A stretch of 64,000 nt of DNA from JBFFZF01 sp050732695. GTDB taxonomy: Bacteria; Gemmatimonadota; Gemmatimonadetes; Longimicrobiales; RSA9. A model generated the notes under the pieces. The model was not told the origin of the DNA, did not search any database, and saw nothing but the letters and a program-made list of their open reading frames with translations. Shown one piece after another: positions 26,987 to 35,730 of this stretch (the stretch's first letter is position 1; each line of letters begins with the position of its first letter). Where the stretch lies: positions 62,001 through 126,000 of the forward strand of contig JBOHRL010000100.1 in NCBI GenBank assembly GCA_050732695.1, read 5' to 3'. The position numbers and the translations under genes are program-made.

Positions 26987-28014
26987 CAATGGATCTTCCT
27001 CCACACCACGACGGCTCCCGTGTTCGAGCGGGCCACAACGACGCGCGCTCGCACGACCATGGGACTGTTCTCGACACGTCCGTCCGCGATGATTTCGACT
27101 TCGTTCGTCCGGAACGTCGTCACACGGTTGAAGCGGGTCCGTTCGTCTTCAAGGACGGCGCGTATGCCAGCCGGCATCAGCCCCCTCAGCTCGCCCGCCG
27201 ACCGCGGCGTCTGGCCCGCAGTCCTCGCCCGCAATAGCGTGGTAACGGCGGGCGGCGTCATGCCCGGTAGGGCCAGCAGGACGGCTTCCGGTGCCGAGTT
27301 CACGTTTACATCACCCGAACCGACAAGGGTCAGGTAGTCGCGGGCTTCGTCGTACAACTCTGGTGTCATGCCGAGCACATGGCGCAGCTCATCCAGCTCG
27401 GCGAAGTCGCGATTCGGCGGCAGCACCGGCATCCGCTGGGCGAGGTATTCTTCCCGCTCACCGCCGCCGATGCGCGGGATCTCGTCCTCATCGCGCCAGT
27501 CGAGGATCGCCTGCGTCAGGCGGTCCGCGAGCGCGTAGTCCACGCGCAGGCCCTGCGCGAAGAACTGGCGCAGCATGTTCTCGTCCGCGGCGTTCAGGTT
27601 GAGGAACGCGCCGGTATCGTGGATGCGCAACGTGTAGCGCGCATCGCCGAAAGCCATCTCGGATGCGATCAACCCCTGCGGATCGCGCCACGGATCTTCC
27701 AACGGGTCCGACGATCGGAACAGACTGTTCACACTGGCGCGCGTCGCACTCCGGCGTGCCCGTGCCGTCCGGGCACTGCTCATGCGCTCGTTGCGCAGTT
27801 CGAGCGCACGGTCGAGCATTGCAGCCGTCAGGCGAGAACGCGCGTACTCGGTTCCCGCCGTCGCTGCGGCCCGTGCACGCGTCTGATCGAGAACATTGGC
27901 CGCGGCAAGCCGGCGGGTGCGCGAACGAAGCGAAGCATCCAGGCCCACGGCACCCAGCGCAACAATCAACCACAGCGCCGCAATCAGAATGAAGCCATCA
28001 CGGCGGCAGTTCAT
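26986..28014 (-). CDS. gspK: Minor pseudopilin GspK
   Basis: A 342-residue protein with the hydrophobic N-terminal helix of minor pseudopilins (GFILIAALWLIVALGAVG). It lacks Glu at the fifth position, as usual for GspK. A large periplasmic domain includes FLNLNAADENML and VNVNSAPEAVL, repeats found in GspK. GspK caps the pseudopilus tip together with GspI and GspJ. It overlaps gspJ upstream (ATGA) and gspL downstream (TGATG). Confidence 0.9.
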   Translation of the reverse strand: MNCRRDGFILIAALWLIVALGAVGLDASLRSRTRRLAAANVLDQTRARAAATAGTEYARSRLTAAMLDRALELRNERMSSARTARARRSATRASVNSLFRSSDPLEDPWRDPQGLIASEMAFGDARYTLRIHDTGAFLNLNAADENMLRQFFAQGLRVDYALADRLTQAILDWRDEDEIPRIGGGEREEYLAQRMPVLPPNRDFAELDELRHVLGMTPELYDEARDYLTLVGSGDVNVNSAPEAVLLALPGMTPPAVTTLLRARTAGQTPRSAGELRGLMPAGIRAVLEDERTRFNRVTTFRTNEVEIIADGRVENSPMVVRARVVVARSNTGAVVVWRKIH

Positions 28015-28688
28015 TGCAATGTCCCCAACGTCACACGGATCGGATACCGCAATAGCATCGGCAACGAATCGCCGGGCGCTGGCTCGAGCATGATCTCGAC
28101 GGCGAGCGGCAGGCGAGGCCGTGCCATCAGCCAGCCGTCGACCCAGTCGATGCCTGGGACTCCTTGCATCTCGGGCAGGTAACGCAGCTGGAGCCGCGCG
28201 GCTGAGGGCAGTAGTTCGATTCGGCGAGGTTCGTCCTGGAGCCGCTCGAGCATCTCGGCGACGAGACCGCGCTCCGGTGTTGCATCATCCTCATCGATAT
28301 AGAGGCGTATCACGGTGTTCGGGACTTGAAGCGGCGTCCGTGCAGTCGTGGGGAAGATCAGTTCGTCGGTCTTCAGTCCCTGCGCCTCACCGTCCTGGCC
28401 CTGGAATGAACCGGCGCGGTTCGGCGCGCGAGCCCGCGCACCCGCCAGCCAGTCCACGAGCAGTCCGCGAGTCGCGGCACCCTCGAGTGCGTTGAGCGTA
28501 ACGGCCTCGGCCGCGCGCGCCCGATCACTCACGAAGGTCAGTGCCGCGAACCCGGCCGTCAGCGCGATCGACGCGACTGTGAGGCCGACCAGCACTTCAA
28601 CCAACGTGAACCCCGCTCGCCGTTCACGCATCATGAGCGTCGACCCCGGCGTCTGGACCAGGACTGCACCCCGCTCTCGTTCAACCAT
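28011..28688 (-). CDS. gspJ: Minor pseudopilin GspJ
   Basis: A pseudopilin with the prepilin cleavage motif RRAG-FTLVEVLVGLTV near residue 27, giving a ~225-residue protein. The leader is longer than normal if translation starts at ATG 28688, which shares a base with the gspI stop. An internal pair of ATGs near 28634 would give a short conventional leader, but I see no ribosome-binding site there. The body matches GspJ by size and by its place between I and K. Confidence 0.87.
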   Translation of the reverse strand: MVERERGAVLVQTPGSTLMMRERRAGFTLVEVLVGLTVASIALTAGFAALTFVSDRARAAEAVTLNALEGAATRGLLVDWLAGARARAPNRAGSFQGQDGEAQGLKTDELIFPTTARTPLQVPNTVIRLYIDEDDATPERGLVAEMLERLQDEPRRIELLPSAARLQLRYLPEMQGVPGIDWVDGWLMARPRLPLAVEIMLEPAPGDSLPMLLRYPIRVTLGTLQ

Positions 28689-29107
28689 CACTGCGCCGCC
28701 GCCGTCGTCTGGATCAACGGCCTGGGTACGTGGATCATCGTCCGCAGAGGAAACGCCTCACCGGCTCCGGTCACGACGACCTCGGCGCCGAACAGATCGT
28801 ACTCGTCTTCCATGAGTTCCACACGCGCGCTCCATGAATAGGATGCGAACGGCGGCGGAAACGTGCCTGACGCAAGTGAATCCGGCAGGTCCTCGAGCGA
28901 GGTGTAATCCAGGAGTTGCAACGCGGACAGCCGGTCTTCGGCAAGTGCGCGTGCCGTCAGCAGGACTTTCGCCTTGCTCGCGGTCCGGACCTGCGCCGCG
29001 GTTGCGGAGAGCAGCCCGATCGTGACCAGACCGATGATCGCCAGCGCAACCACGGCCTCCATGAGCACGAACCCGCCGCGGCGACCGCTCTCAGAAGAAT
29101 GTCGCAT
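28688..29107 (-). CDS. gspI: Minor pseudopilin GspI
   Basis: A 139-residue pseudopilin with a short basic leader and the motif GGFVLMEAVVALAIIG, placing the cleavage site after the glycine. A globular domain containing WSARVELMEDEYDLFGAEVVV follows, consistent with GspI. It starts about 20 nt inside the end of gspH; GTG 29110 is an alternative start directly adjacent. It would initiate the pseudopilus tip complex. Confidence 0.88.
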   Translation of the reverse strand: MRHSSESGRRGGFVLMEAVVALAIIGLVTIGLLSATAAQVRTASKAKVLLTARALAEDRLSALQLLDYTSLEDLPDSLASGTFPPPFASYSWSARVELMEDEYDLFGAEVVVTGAGEAFPLRTMIHVPRPLIQTTAAAQ

Positions 29108-29705
29108 CACCCGTCCACGGATCGAGTGTGATGCCGCGTGTCACCACTGAGGTGCGCAACCAGACCGTGTCCGGAAACGCCGCGCCGGTGGGTGCGAAAC
29201 CAAACCGTGCCCTCGCCCGCGCCAGACTGAGACGGACTTCACCGGGCAGATCGAGAGACATTCCGTTTGTGACCACCGCCGTGGACGGATCCGTGCGCCC
29301 GGCACGCGCGCTCGACCGGATGCCGAAACCTGCATCACGCTCGGCCTGCCTTGCTTCACGGACCGAGTCCGCAACGCCGGCAAACGGCGGAGAGTCCAGC
29401 CAGACCAGACCCGAGATCGAGTCGATCACGACGGTGACCGGTTGACCACCTCTGATCGCCGAATCCCGGGCCAGCCGGAACAACGCCTCGAACCGCTGCT
29501 CCGCCGTCGTGAGCGGGTCCTCCGCGTAGAGGGAACGAAACGCCGGCGCAGCAACCGCCGCGGCAATCGCGACAATCAACAGTGTGACCACGACTTCGAG
29601 CAGCGTGAATCCTCTCCTCGCCTGCGGTTGGGCGTCCGCCCCAGTGCGCCGCACTCCCTCGCAAGGCGCCGTAACCCCACGATATCGCTGCATGCCCGCC
29701 TCCAT
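29091..29705 (-). CDS. gspH: Minor pseudopilin GspH
   Basis: A 204-residue pseudopilin with prepilin motif RRGFTLLEVVVTLLIVAIAAA and a GspH-type domain (RFEALFRLARDSAIRGGQPVTVVID). The ATG at 29705 shares one base with the gspF stop. An ATG four codons later (29693) has a GGAGG five bases upstream and may be the real start. The leader is about 30 residues, rather long for this class. Confidence 0.88.
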   Translation of the reverse strand: MEAGMQRYRGVTAPCEGVRRTGADAQPQARRGFTLLEVVVTLLIVAIAAAVAAPAFRSLYAEDPLTTAEQRFEALFRLARDSAIRGGQPVTVVIDSISGLVWLDSPPFAGVADSVREARQAERDAGFGIRSSARAGRTDPSTAVVTNGMSLDLPGEVRLSLARARARFGFAPTGAAFPDTVWLRTSVVTRGITLDPWTGDATFF

Positions 29706-30898
29706 CAGAGCGAACTCGCGTTCACGCCGTAAATCGCCTGTAGCAGCGCGAGTGCGACAAGCGCTACGAGACCTCCGAAGGTTACGATCATGACCGGCTC
29801 AGCCAGCGCGACCATCCGTTCGACCGCTCGCTCCGTCCGCCGCTCCATCAGGTCCGCCGCCTTGAGTAGAAAATCGGCCAGCCGCCCAGCCTCCTCACCG
29901 AGCGACACCAGCTGCGGCAACACAGCCGGAAAGATGGACCGTTCTGCGATCGCCGCGTTGAGTGGACTGCCCTCGCGGACGCGCGTCCGGATGCGCTCCG
30001 TCTCCTCACGCGCGACGGGATCCGTCATGCAGTCACGCGCATCGCCAAGCGCGGCAAGGAGCGGCGCGCCGCCCGCCAGCAGTTCGCCGACCATCCGTGC
30101 GAACGCGGCACCCAACGCCTGGCGCCGCCATCCGCCAGCGATCGGAGCGTGCACCAATGCGCTCGCGTACACGCGCTGGCCAGCCGGCGTCGCGCGCAGC
30201 CACGCCAGACCGAGCAGCAGAATCGGCGGCACCGCAAGCAGCCAGCGCCACGACTCGCGTGCAGCCATCGCGATCGACAGGATCGCTGATGTCGTGCGCG
30301 GCAGCGCGGCCCCTGACGAGAGCAGAAGGTCCGCAAAGCGCGGTAACACGAATAATACGAGGATAAGGACCGCCACGATTCCCACCAGCGCCAGCAGCAC
30401 TGGATAGATCGACATCGAGACCAGTTTCGAACGCAGCTCGTGTTCCCGCTCGAGGTGTCGGCCCAGACGCGCGAACGCGCCATCCAGCGCACCACTCAGC
30501 TCGCCAGCCCGGACGATTCCGATGTACAGCGGCGAGAACAGCCGCGGATGCTCAGCCAGCGCGGCGGCCAGACCATCGCCGCGCTCCACCCGCATCCTCA
30601 CCGTGTCCAGCGCCGGCCGGATCGATGACGGCGCCGCCGTCGCGCCCGCTGCAAGAGCCCGCGCCACTGGCATCCCCGCCGGCAACAGCGCCGCAACCGC
30701 GCGCGTGAACTCGAGAACGCCTCGCCGCCGCCCCAATCCGCCGCCAGCCTGCTTCGAATCGGCAGCCTCTTCCACATCGAGCGCGAGCAGGCCGCGCTGT
30801 TCCAGTTCGCGCGTCACCGCCGCAGACGTCGCACCACTCAAACGGCCACGACTGCGACGACCTTCCACATCGATCGCACGATATGCAAACACCGGCAT
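29705..30898 (-). CDS. gspF: Type II secretion platform protein GspF
   Basis: A 397-residue inner-membrane protein with two repeated cytoplasmic T2SSF domains. It opens FAYRAIDVEGRRSRGRLSG and has membrane segments near residues 165-190 (YPVLLALVGIVAVLILVLFVLP), 215-235 and at the C-terminus (PVMIVTFGGLVALVALALLQAIYG). The duplicated helical pattern GMPVARALAAG and GAPLLAALGDA is visible. It binds GspE and GspL in the assembly platform. It lies 11 nt after gspG. Confidence 0.94.
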   Translation of the reverse strand: MPVFAYRAIDVEGRRSRGRLSGATSAAVTRELEQRGLLALDVEEAADSKQAGGGLGRRRGVLEFTRAVAALLPAGMPVARALAAGATAAPSSIRPALDTVRMRVERGDGLAAALAEHPRLFSPLYIGIVRAGELSGALDGAFARLGRHLEREHELRSKLVSMSIYPVLLALVGIVAVLILVLFVLPRFADLLLSSGAALPRTTSAILSIAMAARESWRWLLAVPPILLLGLAWLRATPAGQRVYASALVHAPIAGGWRRQALGAAFARMVGELLAGGAPLLAALGDARDCMTDPVAREETERIRTRVREGSPLNAAIAERSIFPAVLPQLVSLGEEAGRLADFLLKAADLMERRTERAVERMVALAEPVMIVTFGGLVALVALALLQAIYGVNASSL

Positions 30899-30909
30899 CG
30901 CTCAGCCCA

Positions 30910-31362
30910 TCAACTCGATACGTCCGCGTCTTCGCCCTCGCCGCCCTCCACCCCATCCGCTCCGTACGACATCAGATCGTAGCCCGAAGGATTCGCCGCT
31001 CCAGGCGCTACGTATACATACGGATTACTCCACGGATCCATCGGCACCGCCTTCCGCAGATATGGACCCCGCCAATTCGATGGCCGCGGATTCGCCGCCG
31101 GCTCTTCCCACAGCGCTTCCAGGCCCTGCGCCGTCGTCGGATACCGCCCGTTATCGAGCCGGTACGCATCCAGAGCAGCGCCCAACATCTCCATCTGCGA
31201 CTTCGCCGTCGCGTCCTTCGCGGCGCCCACATGCCGGAATACGTTTGGCGCAACCAGCGCCGCCAGCAGCGAAATCACGGCGATCACGACGAGGATCTCG
31301 ATCAGTGTGAAGCCACTGCGGGGCCGGATCCGCCTGGCCGGGCTTGGGTTCGACTCGTTCAT
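30910..31362 (-). CDS. gspG: Major pseudopilin GspG
   Basis: A 150-residue major pseudopilin and the first gene of the operon. The prepilin motif RSGFTLIEILVVIAVISLLAALVAPNV is followed by the family hallmark NGRYPTTAQGLEAL, a PWxNPY segment (DPWSNPYVY) and an acidic C-terminal loop where GspG proteins bind calcium. It polymerises into the periplasmic pseudopilus that pushes substrates through GspD. No prepilin peptidase gene is present in the window. Confidence 0.96.
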   Translation of the reverse strand: MNESNPSPARRIRPRSGFTLIEILVVIAVISLLAALVAPNVFRHVGAAKDATAKSQMEMLGAALDAYRLDNGRYPTTAQGLEALWEEPAANPRPSNWRGPYLRKAVPMDPWSNPYVYVAPGAANPSGYDLMSYGADGVEGGEGEDADVSS

Positions 31363-31787
31363 CGTCGCGTCCCCAGGTCGGGTTGGGTCAGGTGAGGTTT
31401 GGCGAGCAAACTACTACAGTCTACGTTTCCACGCGCGATTCTGCCATGGCTTAGGATGCCCGCCGGCGCCCAGGCGGTTGCAGATGGCGCGCCGGGTCAG
31501 GGCGCGGTGGGCGCGATGGGTACGGTTCGAGTGGCCGCCGATCGGCGAAGCGAACTCCGGCTGATCTTGCGGCTGGGCCGTCCCGCCTGAATACTGGTGG
31601 CGGCGAGCGAAGACCGCGCCGTCGCGGTTGTTCAATTCGAGGACATTCGGGCTGGTGCGCAGACCGGAGCCTGTCCGGGCCGGTGCGACCGGCCAATCCA
31701 ATCTTCGTCGAAGGACCGACGCACAGGTCCGAGGGAAACCTCGGGCCAGGCAGGAGCCTGCACCCGCCTATCTCATCGGAGGTTCCC
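31363..31787. other. Divergent promoter region of the T2SS operon and the S1 protease
   Basis: A 425-base gap between the minus-strand T2SS operon and the plus-strand protease. Open frames here are short and unconvincing. A TTGCGG (31567) and AATACT (31590) pair with 17-nt spacing faces the protease, but this match is weak. A GGAGG at 31779-31783 lies upstream of the protease ATG. Confidence 0.45.
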
Positions 31788-33020
31788 ATGCGAAGCATCG
31801 TCCGTGGTGCGTCGTTCGCCGCACTGACTCTGTTCGCGCTCGCAGCGTGCGCCGACATCACGCCACCCTCGCAGGAGGAAGATGCGCTGGTACCTGCATT
31901 CGCCGTGCAACCAGGGCATCGCGGGATGTCGGAGCTGGCTCGATCGGTCCCGGGTTTCGGCGGACTGTACCTCGAGGCGGATGGCACTGCGACGGTCTGG
32001 CTTACGAATGAGAATGCGCGTGTGGCCGCGACACGCGCGATCCGGGCGTTCCTGCGTCGCGAGGGAGTCGATGCAACGGCGGTTCGCGTCCGCCAGGCGG
32101 ACTTCGGGTGGCAGGAACTCGAGGGCTGGTTCGCGGCGGCATCGAACGCGCTGTTCGAAGTACCAGGCGTCGTCTTCGTCGATCTCGACGAACGCCGAAA
32201 TCGTGTCACAATCGGCGTCGAACAAGCCGCGATACGCGGGCGGGCAGGATCCGTGCTGGCGCAGCTTCGCGTTCCCGACCAGGCAATCAACGTGATGGTA
32301 ACGCCTGCGATCGTGCCGGCCGCCACGCTGCGTGATGCCGTCAGTCCCCGCACGGGCGGGCTCCAGATTCACTTCAGTAACTTCCTGTGCACACTGGGCT
32401 TCAACGCAGTGCGCAGCGGGCAGAACTCGTTCATCACGAATTCGCACTGCACGGAGCGGCAGGGCCGGCGCGATGGCACGAGCTATTACCAGCCGCTCTC
32501 TTCCGTGCCGAACAGCTTCATCGGCAATGAGGTCGCCGACCCGAGTTACTTCCGCAAAAGTCCGTGCCCGCGGGGCGCGCGCTGTCGCTACAGTGATGCC
32601 GCGCGTGCGGCGTATGCGAGTGGTGTTGCCTTCGACCTTGGCGGCATCGCACGGACGACGGGCCCGAACAATGGATCGCTCACCCTTGCCGGCACGTTCA
32701 ACGTCACCGGCGAGGGCGATGGCCTTGCAGGCCAGACGGCAAACAAGATCGGCCGCACCACTGGCTGGACAGCCGGTACCATCACGAACACGTGCGTCAA
32801 CACCGGCGTCTCCGGTTCCAACCAGGTGCTGCTCTGCCAGACCTTCGTTTCAGCCGGCGTCGGTGGCGGCGACAGCGGTTCGCCCGTCTTCAGGACAGCC
32901 AGTGGCGACAACGTGACGTTGCTCGGCATTCTGTGGGGCGGCAGCTCCGACGGTTCGTTATTCGTGTTCAGTCCGATCGATCAGGTCGAGCAGGAACTCG
33001 GCGCATTGACGACGTTCTGA
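31788..33020 (+). CDS. S1-like serine protease lipoprotein
   Basis: A 410-residue exported protease. The signal peptide ends in a lipobox (FALAAC, Cys near residue 22), so it should be lipid-anchored. A pro-region-like domain (ARAIRAFLRREGVDATAVRVRQ) precedes a chymotrypsin-type domain. The catalytic His is in ITNSHCTE and the Ser in GGGDSGSP. The Asp is probably in AFDLGG, but this is less certain. The start is set by a GGAGG ribosome-binding site. The stop overlaps the next gene, which encodes an inhibitor-like lipoprotein. The gene is divergent from the T2SS operon, and T2SS pathways export many proteases, but a link is only positional. Confidence 0.87.
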   Translation: MRSIVRGASFAALTLFALAACADITPPSQEEDALVPAFAVQPGHRGMSELARSVPGFGGLYLEADGTATVWLTNENARVAATRAIRAFLRREGVDATAVRVRQADFGWQELEGWFAAASNALFEVPGVVFVDLDERRNRVTIGVEQAAIRGRAGSVLAQLRVPDQAINVMVTPAIVPAATLRDAVSPRTGGLQIHFSNFLCTLGFNAVRSGQNSFITNSHCTERQGRRDGTSYYQPLSSVPNSFIGNEVADPSYFRKSPCPRGARCRYSDAARAAYASGVAFDLGGIARTTGPNNGSLTLAGTFNVTGEGDGLAGQTANKIGRTTGWTAGTITNTCVNTGVSGSNQVLLCQTFVSAGVGGGDSGSPVFRTASGDNVTLLGILWGGSSDGSLFVFSPIDQVEQELGALTTF

Positions 33021-33523
33021 TCCGCGCAGTCTTTCGCGCCGGTCTCGCTGTTGCGGCGCTGTCAGTCTCCTGCGAACCTTCGCAGCAGATGACGGAGAAC
33101 AGTGTGCCGGACCGCGATCAGAATGTGCTCGCTGGTGCGGGGGACTCGGTTTCATTCGAGATCGAGGTTCCCCGCCAGGCGAGGTCCGGGCGCACCATTG
33201 CGATCGTGCTGCGCCTTCGCAACCCGACAGCCGACACGCTCACCCTGCACCTTCTCGGCCGCGTCATGACGTACGATATCATCGCGCGCGACAGCGCCGG
33301 CCGGGAGGTGTTTCGTCTGCTGCATGGCCGGTCTACGCCCGCCATTCTGCGACTCGAACGGCTCGCGGCCGGAGAGTTCCGCCAGATGGCCTATCGCTGG
33401 GAACTACGCGGAAACGATGGCGACCAGGTCCCGCCCGGCGACTATACGCTCGAGGCCGAACTGCCGACCGATGCAGCACCGATCCGATCGCCTCCAGTCC
33501 CGCTGCGCATTCTGCCTCGGTGA
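33017..33523 (+). CDS. BsuPI-type proteinase-inhibitor-like lipoprotein
   Basis: A ~168-residue protein with a BsuPI-like beta-sandwich (IVLRLRNPTADTLTLHLLG, YDIIARDSAGREVF, VPPGDYTLEAEL). The family is named after an intracellular proteinase inhibitor of Bacillus. The N-terminus (IRAVFRAGLAVAALSVSC) looks like a lipoprotein signal. It can only be included if translation starts at CTG 33017, which overlaps the protease stop as CTGA, or at another non-ATG codon. The first in-frame ATG (33089) would drop the signal. The coupling to an S1 protease suggests an enzyme-inhibitor pair. Confidence 0.72.
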   Translation: MIRAVFRAGLAVAALSVSCEPSQQMTENSVPDRDQNVLAGAGDSVSFEIEVPRQARSGRTIAIVLRLRNPTADTLTLHLLGRVMTYDIIARDSAGREVFRLLHGRSTPAILRLERLAAGEFRQMAYRWELRGNDGDQVPPGDYTLEAELPTDAAPIRSPPVPLRILPR

Positions 33524-33637
33524 CGCCGCCGGATCAACGGCGTTCCGGCCCCGCCGCGAGTCGGGTTTGCCGGGTGTCGCATCCCATTGCATCTTCCCGA
33601 TGGAAACCGCAATCAACCACAGAAGCGCGAGGACGTG

Positions 33638-34585
33638 ATGGGACGCATCGCGGAGAGCGAGTGGATCTGGAAGGACGGCGAATTCATTCCGTGGGCCGAC
33701 GCACAGGTCCATATCCTGAGCCTTGCCGTGCAGTTCGGGTCCTCGGTCTTCGAGGGAATTCGCTGTTACGAGACCGGTGGCGGCCCTGCCATTTTCCGGC
33801 TCGACGATCACATCCGGCGCCTCTTTGATTCCTGCCGCATCTATCGCATGCAACCCGGCCAGTCAGCAGACGCAATCATCGCCGCATGCACGGCAACTGT
33901 CGATCGCAACGATCTCGACTCCTGCTACATCCGGCCCATGGTCGTGCGCGGCTATGGCTCGGCCGGGATGCTCCCCGACGCGAGTCCGGTCGAGACGTAC
34001 ATCTGCTGCTGGCCGTGGGGGACTTACCTCGGCGAAGGCGCGCTCGAGAAGGGCGTTGACGTCTGTGTTTCGACGTGGTTCAGACCCGCACCCAACACGT
34101 TTCCATCGTTCGCCAAGGGCGCCGGCCACTACAACAACGCGCAGTTGATCAAGATGGAAGCGGTCGCGAACGGCTACATCGAGGCCATCGCGCTCGGCCC
34201 GAGCGGACTCGTCAGCGAAGGCAGCGGGCAGAATCTGTTCCTCGTGCACAACGGTGTACTCTTGACACCCCCGCTCGATGGCACATCGCTCGCCGGCATC
34301 ACCCGCGCCAGTATCATCGCGATTGCCGCCGACCTCGCCATTCCCTTCCGCGAGATCCCGGTCCCGCGCGAGATGCTCTACACCGCGGACGAGCTGTTCT
34401 TCACTGGCACCGCCGCCGAAGTCACGCCGATCCGGAGCGTCGACCGGATTCCCGTGCCGTCAAACGGCATCGGCCCCGTCACCCTGAAGCTCCAGAAGCG
34501 CTTCCTCGATATCGTGCATGGGCGTGCGCCGGATACCCACGGCTGGTTGACGCACGTTCCGCGTTCGGTGGCGGCGAGCACCTGA
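33638..34585 (+). CDS. ilvE: Branched-chain amino acid aminotransferase
   Basis: A 315-residue fold-type IV PLP enzyme that interconverts Leu, Ile and Val with their 2-oxo acids using glutamate. Motifs seen are LAVQFGSSVFEGIRCYET near the N-terminus, the region with the likely PLP lysine (SFAKGAGHYNNAQLIK), EGSGQNLFLV, and LAGITRASII. The C-terminal ELFFTGTAAEVTPI binds phosphate. The ATG at 33638 follows GAGGA at a suitable spacing. It is a housekeeping gene standing alone between the inhibitor gene and a convergent regulator. Confidence 0.93.
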   Translation: MGRIAESEWIWKDGEFIPWADAQVHILSLAVQFGSSVFEGIRCYETGGGPAIFRLDDHIRRLFDSCRIYRMQPGQSADAIIAACTATVDRNDLDSCYIRPMVVRGYGSAGMLPDASPVETYICCWPWGTYLGEGALEKGVDVCVSTWFRPAPNTFPSFAKGAGHYNNAQLIKMEAVANGYIEAIALGPSGLVSEGSGQNLFLVHNGVLLTPPLDGTSLAGITRASIIAIAADLAIPFREIPVPREMLYTADELFFTGTAAEVTPIRSVDRIPVPSNGIGPVTLKLQKRFLDIVHGRAPDTHGWLTHVPRSVAAST

Positions 34586-34679
34586 TTGCGGCTGAGGGCA
34601 TCACACCGTCGATTGGATGGGGCAAGCTGCGTGCCGGAAGCACGGCAGGCGCCGCCCAGCCCTCCATCGCGTGCGCGGT

Positions 34680-35567
34680 CTACAACATCCTCAGAATCCC
34701 TTTCATGGCTCGCTCCAACGCCGCGCGTACTTCCTCCGCCGTCGCACCCCGGTGGAACGCCGCAACCACCGTCCGCCGCAACAGCCGCTCCAGGCCCGCG
34801 GCCGGATCGGCGCGACGGCGAGGACGTGTTCGCGCCGATGCCACCCGCGTTCCCTTCGCTCCCTCCGTCCGTACGACGCCCCGCGACTCCAACTCCGAAT
34901 ACGCCCGCGCAACCGTTCCCGGCGCCACCCCGAGCTCCGCCGCCAGATCCCGAACCGACGGCAACCTCTCCCCGCCCTCGAGCCGCCCCTCCGCCACCGC
35001 CTCTTCAATCTTGCTCACGATCTGTTCATGAATCGCCGTCGCCGACGATTCGTCCAGCTTCAGGTACCAGACCGCGTCCTGATCCGATCCCACCGGCGGG
35101 ACCGCATTCGCCATTGGCTCCGACTCCGGCTCTCCGCTCAACAACTTCACAACCGATGACCTCGCCAGCTCAATCGTGAAACCCACCGAGTTCAGCGTCT
35201 GCGCCGCTATGCCCCGCTCCTCTCGCAACAGGCCTAACAACAGATGCTCCGTCCCGACGTACGCATGATTCAACTGCCTCGCCTCGTTCATCGCGTACTC
35301 CAGCACCTTCTTCGACCGCGACGTGTACGGCAGCTCTGCTTTCTCTACGATCGATCGCCCATGACGAACGGCGTGGTGCACCCGCGCCGCCAGCGTTCCC
35401 ACGTCGACGCCCGCTTTCCGCAGCGCCGTCACGCCCACCCCTTCGCCCTCGCGGATCAGCCCCAGCAGGATGTGCTCCGTGCCCACGTAGTCGTGCTTCA
35501 TCCGGATCGCCTCTTCCCTCGCCATGGCGAGGACTTTCCGTGTTCGATCCGTGAAACTGTAGTTCAT
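34680..35567 (-). CDS. ClpC-N-domain / GntR HTH fusion regulator
   Basis: A 295-residue fusion. Residues ~1-145 are a double ClpC-type N-domain with two repeats (YVGTEHILLGLIREGEGVG and YVGTEHLLLGLLREERGIA). Residues ~170-240 form a GntR winged helix (LPSVRDLAAELGVAPGTVARAYSELESRGV). A basic tail follows (RTRPRRRAD). There is no AAA+ module, so this is not a chaperone subunit. ClpC N-domains bind adaptors and damaged or phospho-arginine proteins, so the protein may couple protein quality to transcription; that is inference. ATG 35567 is chosen because GGAGG lies five to six bases upstream. Two inverted repeats directly upstream (35582-35639) look like its own operators. Confidence 0.9.
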   Translation of the reverse strand: MNYSFTDRTRKVLAMAREEAIRMKHDYVGTEHILLGLIREGEGVGVTALRKAGVDVGTLAARVHHAVRHGRSIVEKAELPYTSRSKKVLEYAMNEARQLNHAYVGTEHLLLGLLREERGIAAQTLNSVGFTIELARSSVVKLLSGEPESEPMANAVPPVGSDQDAVWYLKLDESSATAIHEQIVSKIEEAVAEGRLEGGERLPSVRDLAAELGVAPGTVARAYSELESRGVVRTEGAKGTRVASARTRPRRRADPAAGLERLLRRTVVAAFHRGATAEEVRAALERAMKGILRML

Positions 35568-35581
35568 GGCTGCCTCCATTC

Positions 35582-35604
35582 TTGTATCAAGCGCCATGAT
35601 ACAA
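35582..35604. promoter_or_regulatory. Inverted-repeat operator 1, upstream of the ClpN-GntR gene
   Basis: Perfect 8-bp arms TTGTATCA and TGATACAA separated by 7 nt, 15 bases upstream of the regulator start codon. The AT-rich palindrome stands out in GC-rich sequence. A dimeric GntR-type repressor is the obvious candidate binder, giving autoregulation. Confidence 0.75.
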
Positions 35605-35616
35605 AAGGAGCCCTGC

Positions 35617-35639
35617 TTGTGTCAAGGATATTGGTACAA
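35617..35639. promoter_or_regulatory. Inverted-repeat operator 2, second copy with the same spacing
   Basis: Imperfect arms TTGTGTCA and TGGTACAA, again separated by exactly 7 nt. Its centre lies 35 bp from that of operator 1. The shared form TTGTRTCA-N7-TGRTACAA in two copies supports a real cooperative binding site rather than chance. Confidence 0.68.
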
Positions 35640-35730
35640 GGGCGGCAGAGCACCCGGACCCCTCGCCTGAGTCCATGACCTCGCCTCGAGCGGCCGACTC
35701 GACCGCGCGAGGAGAGTCAGGCTCGTTCCA

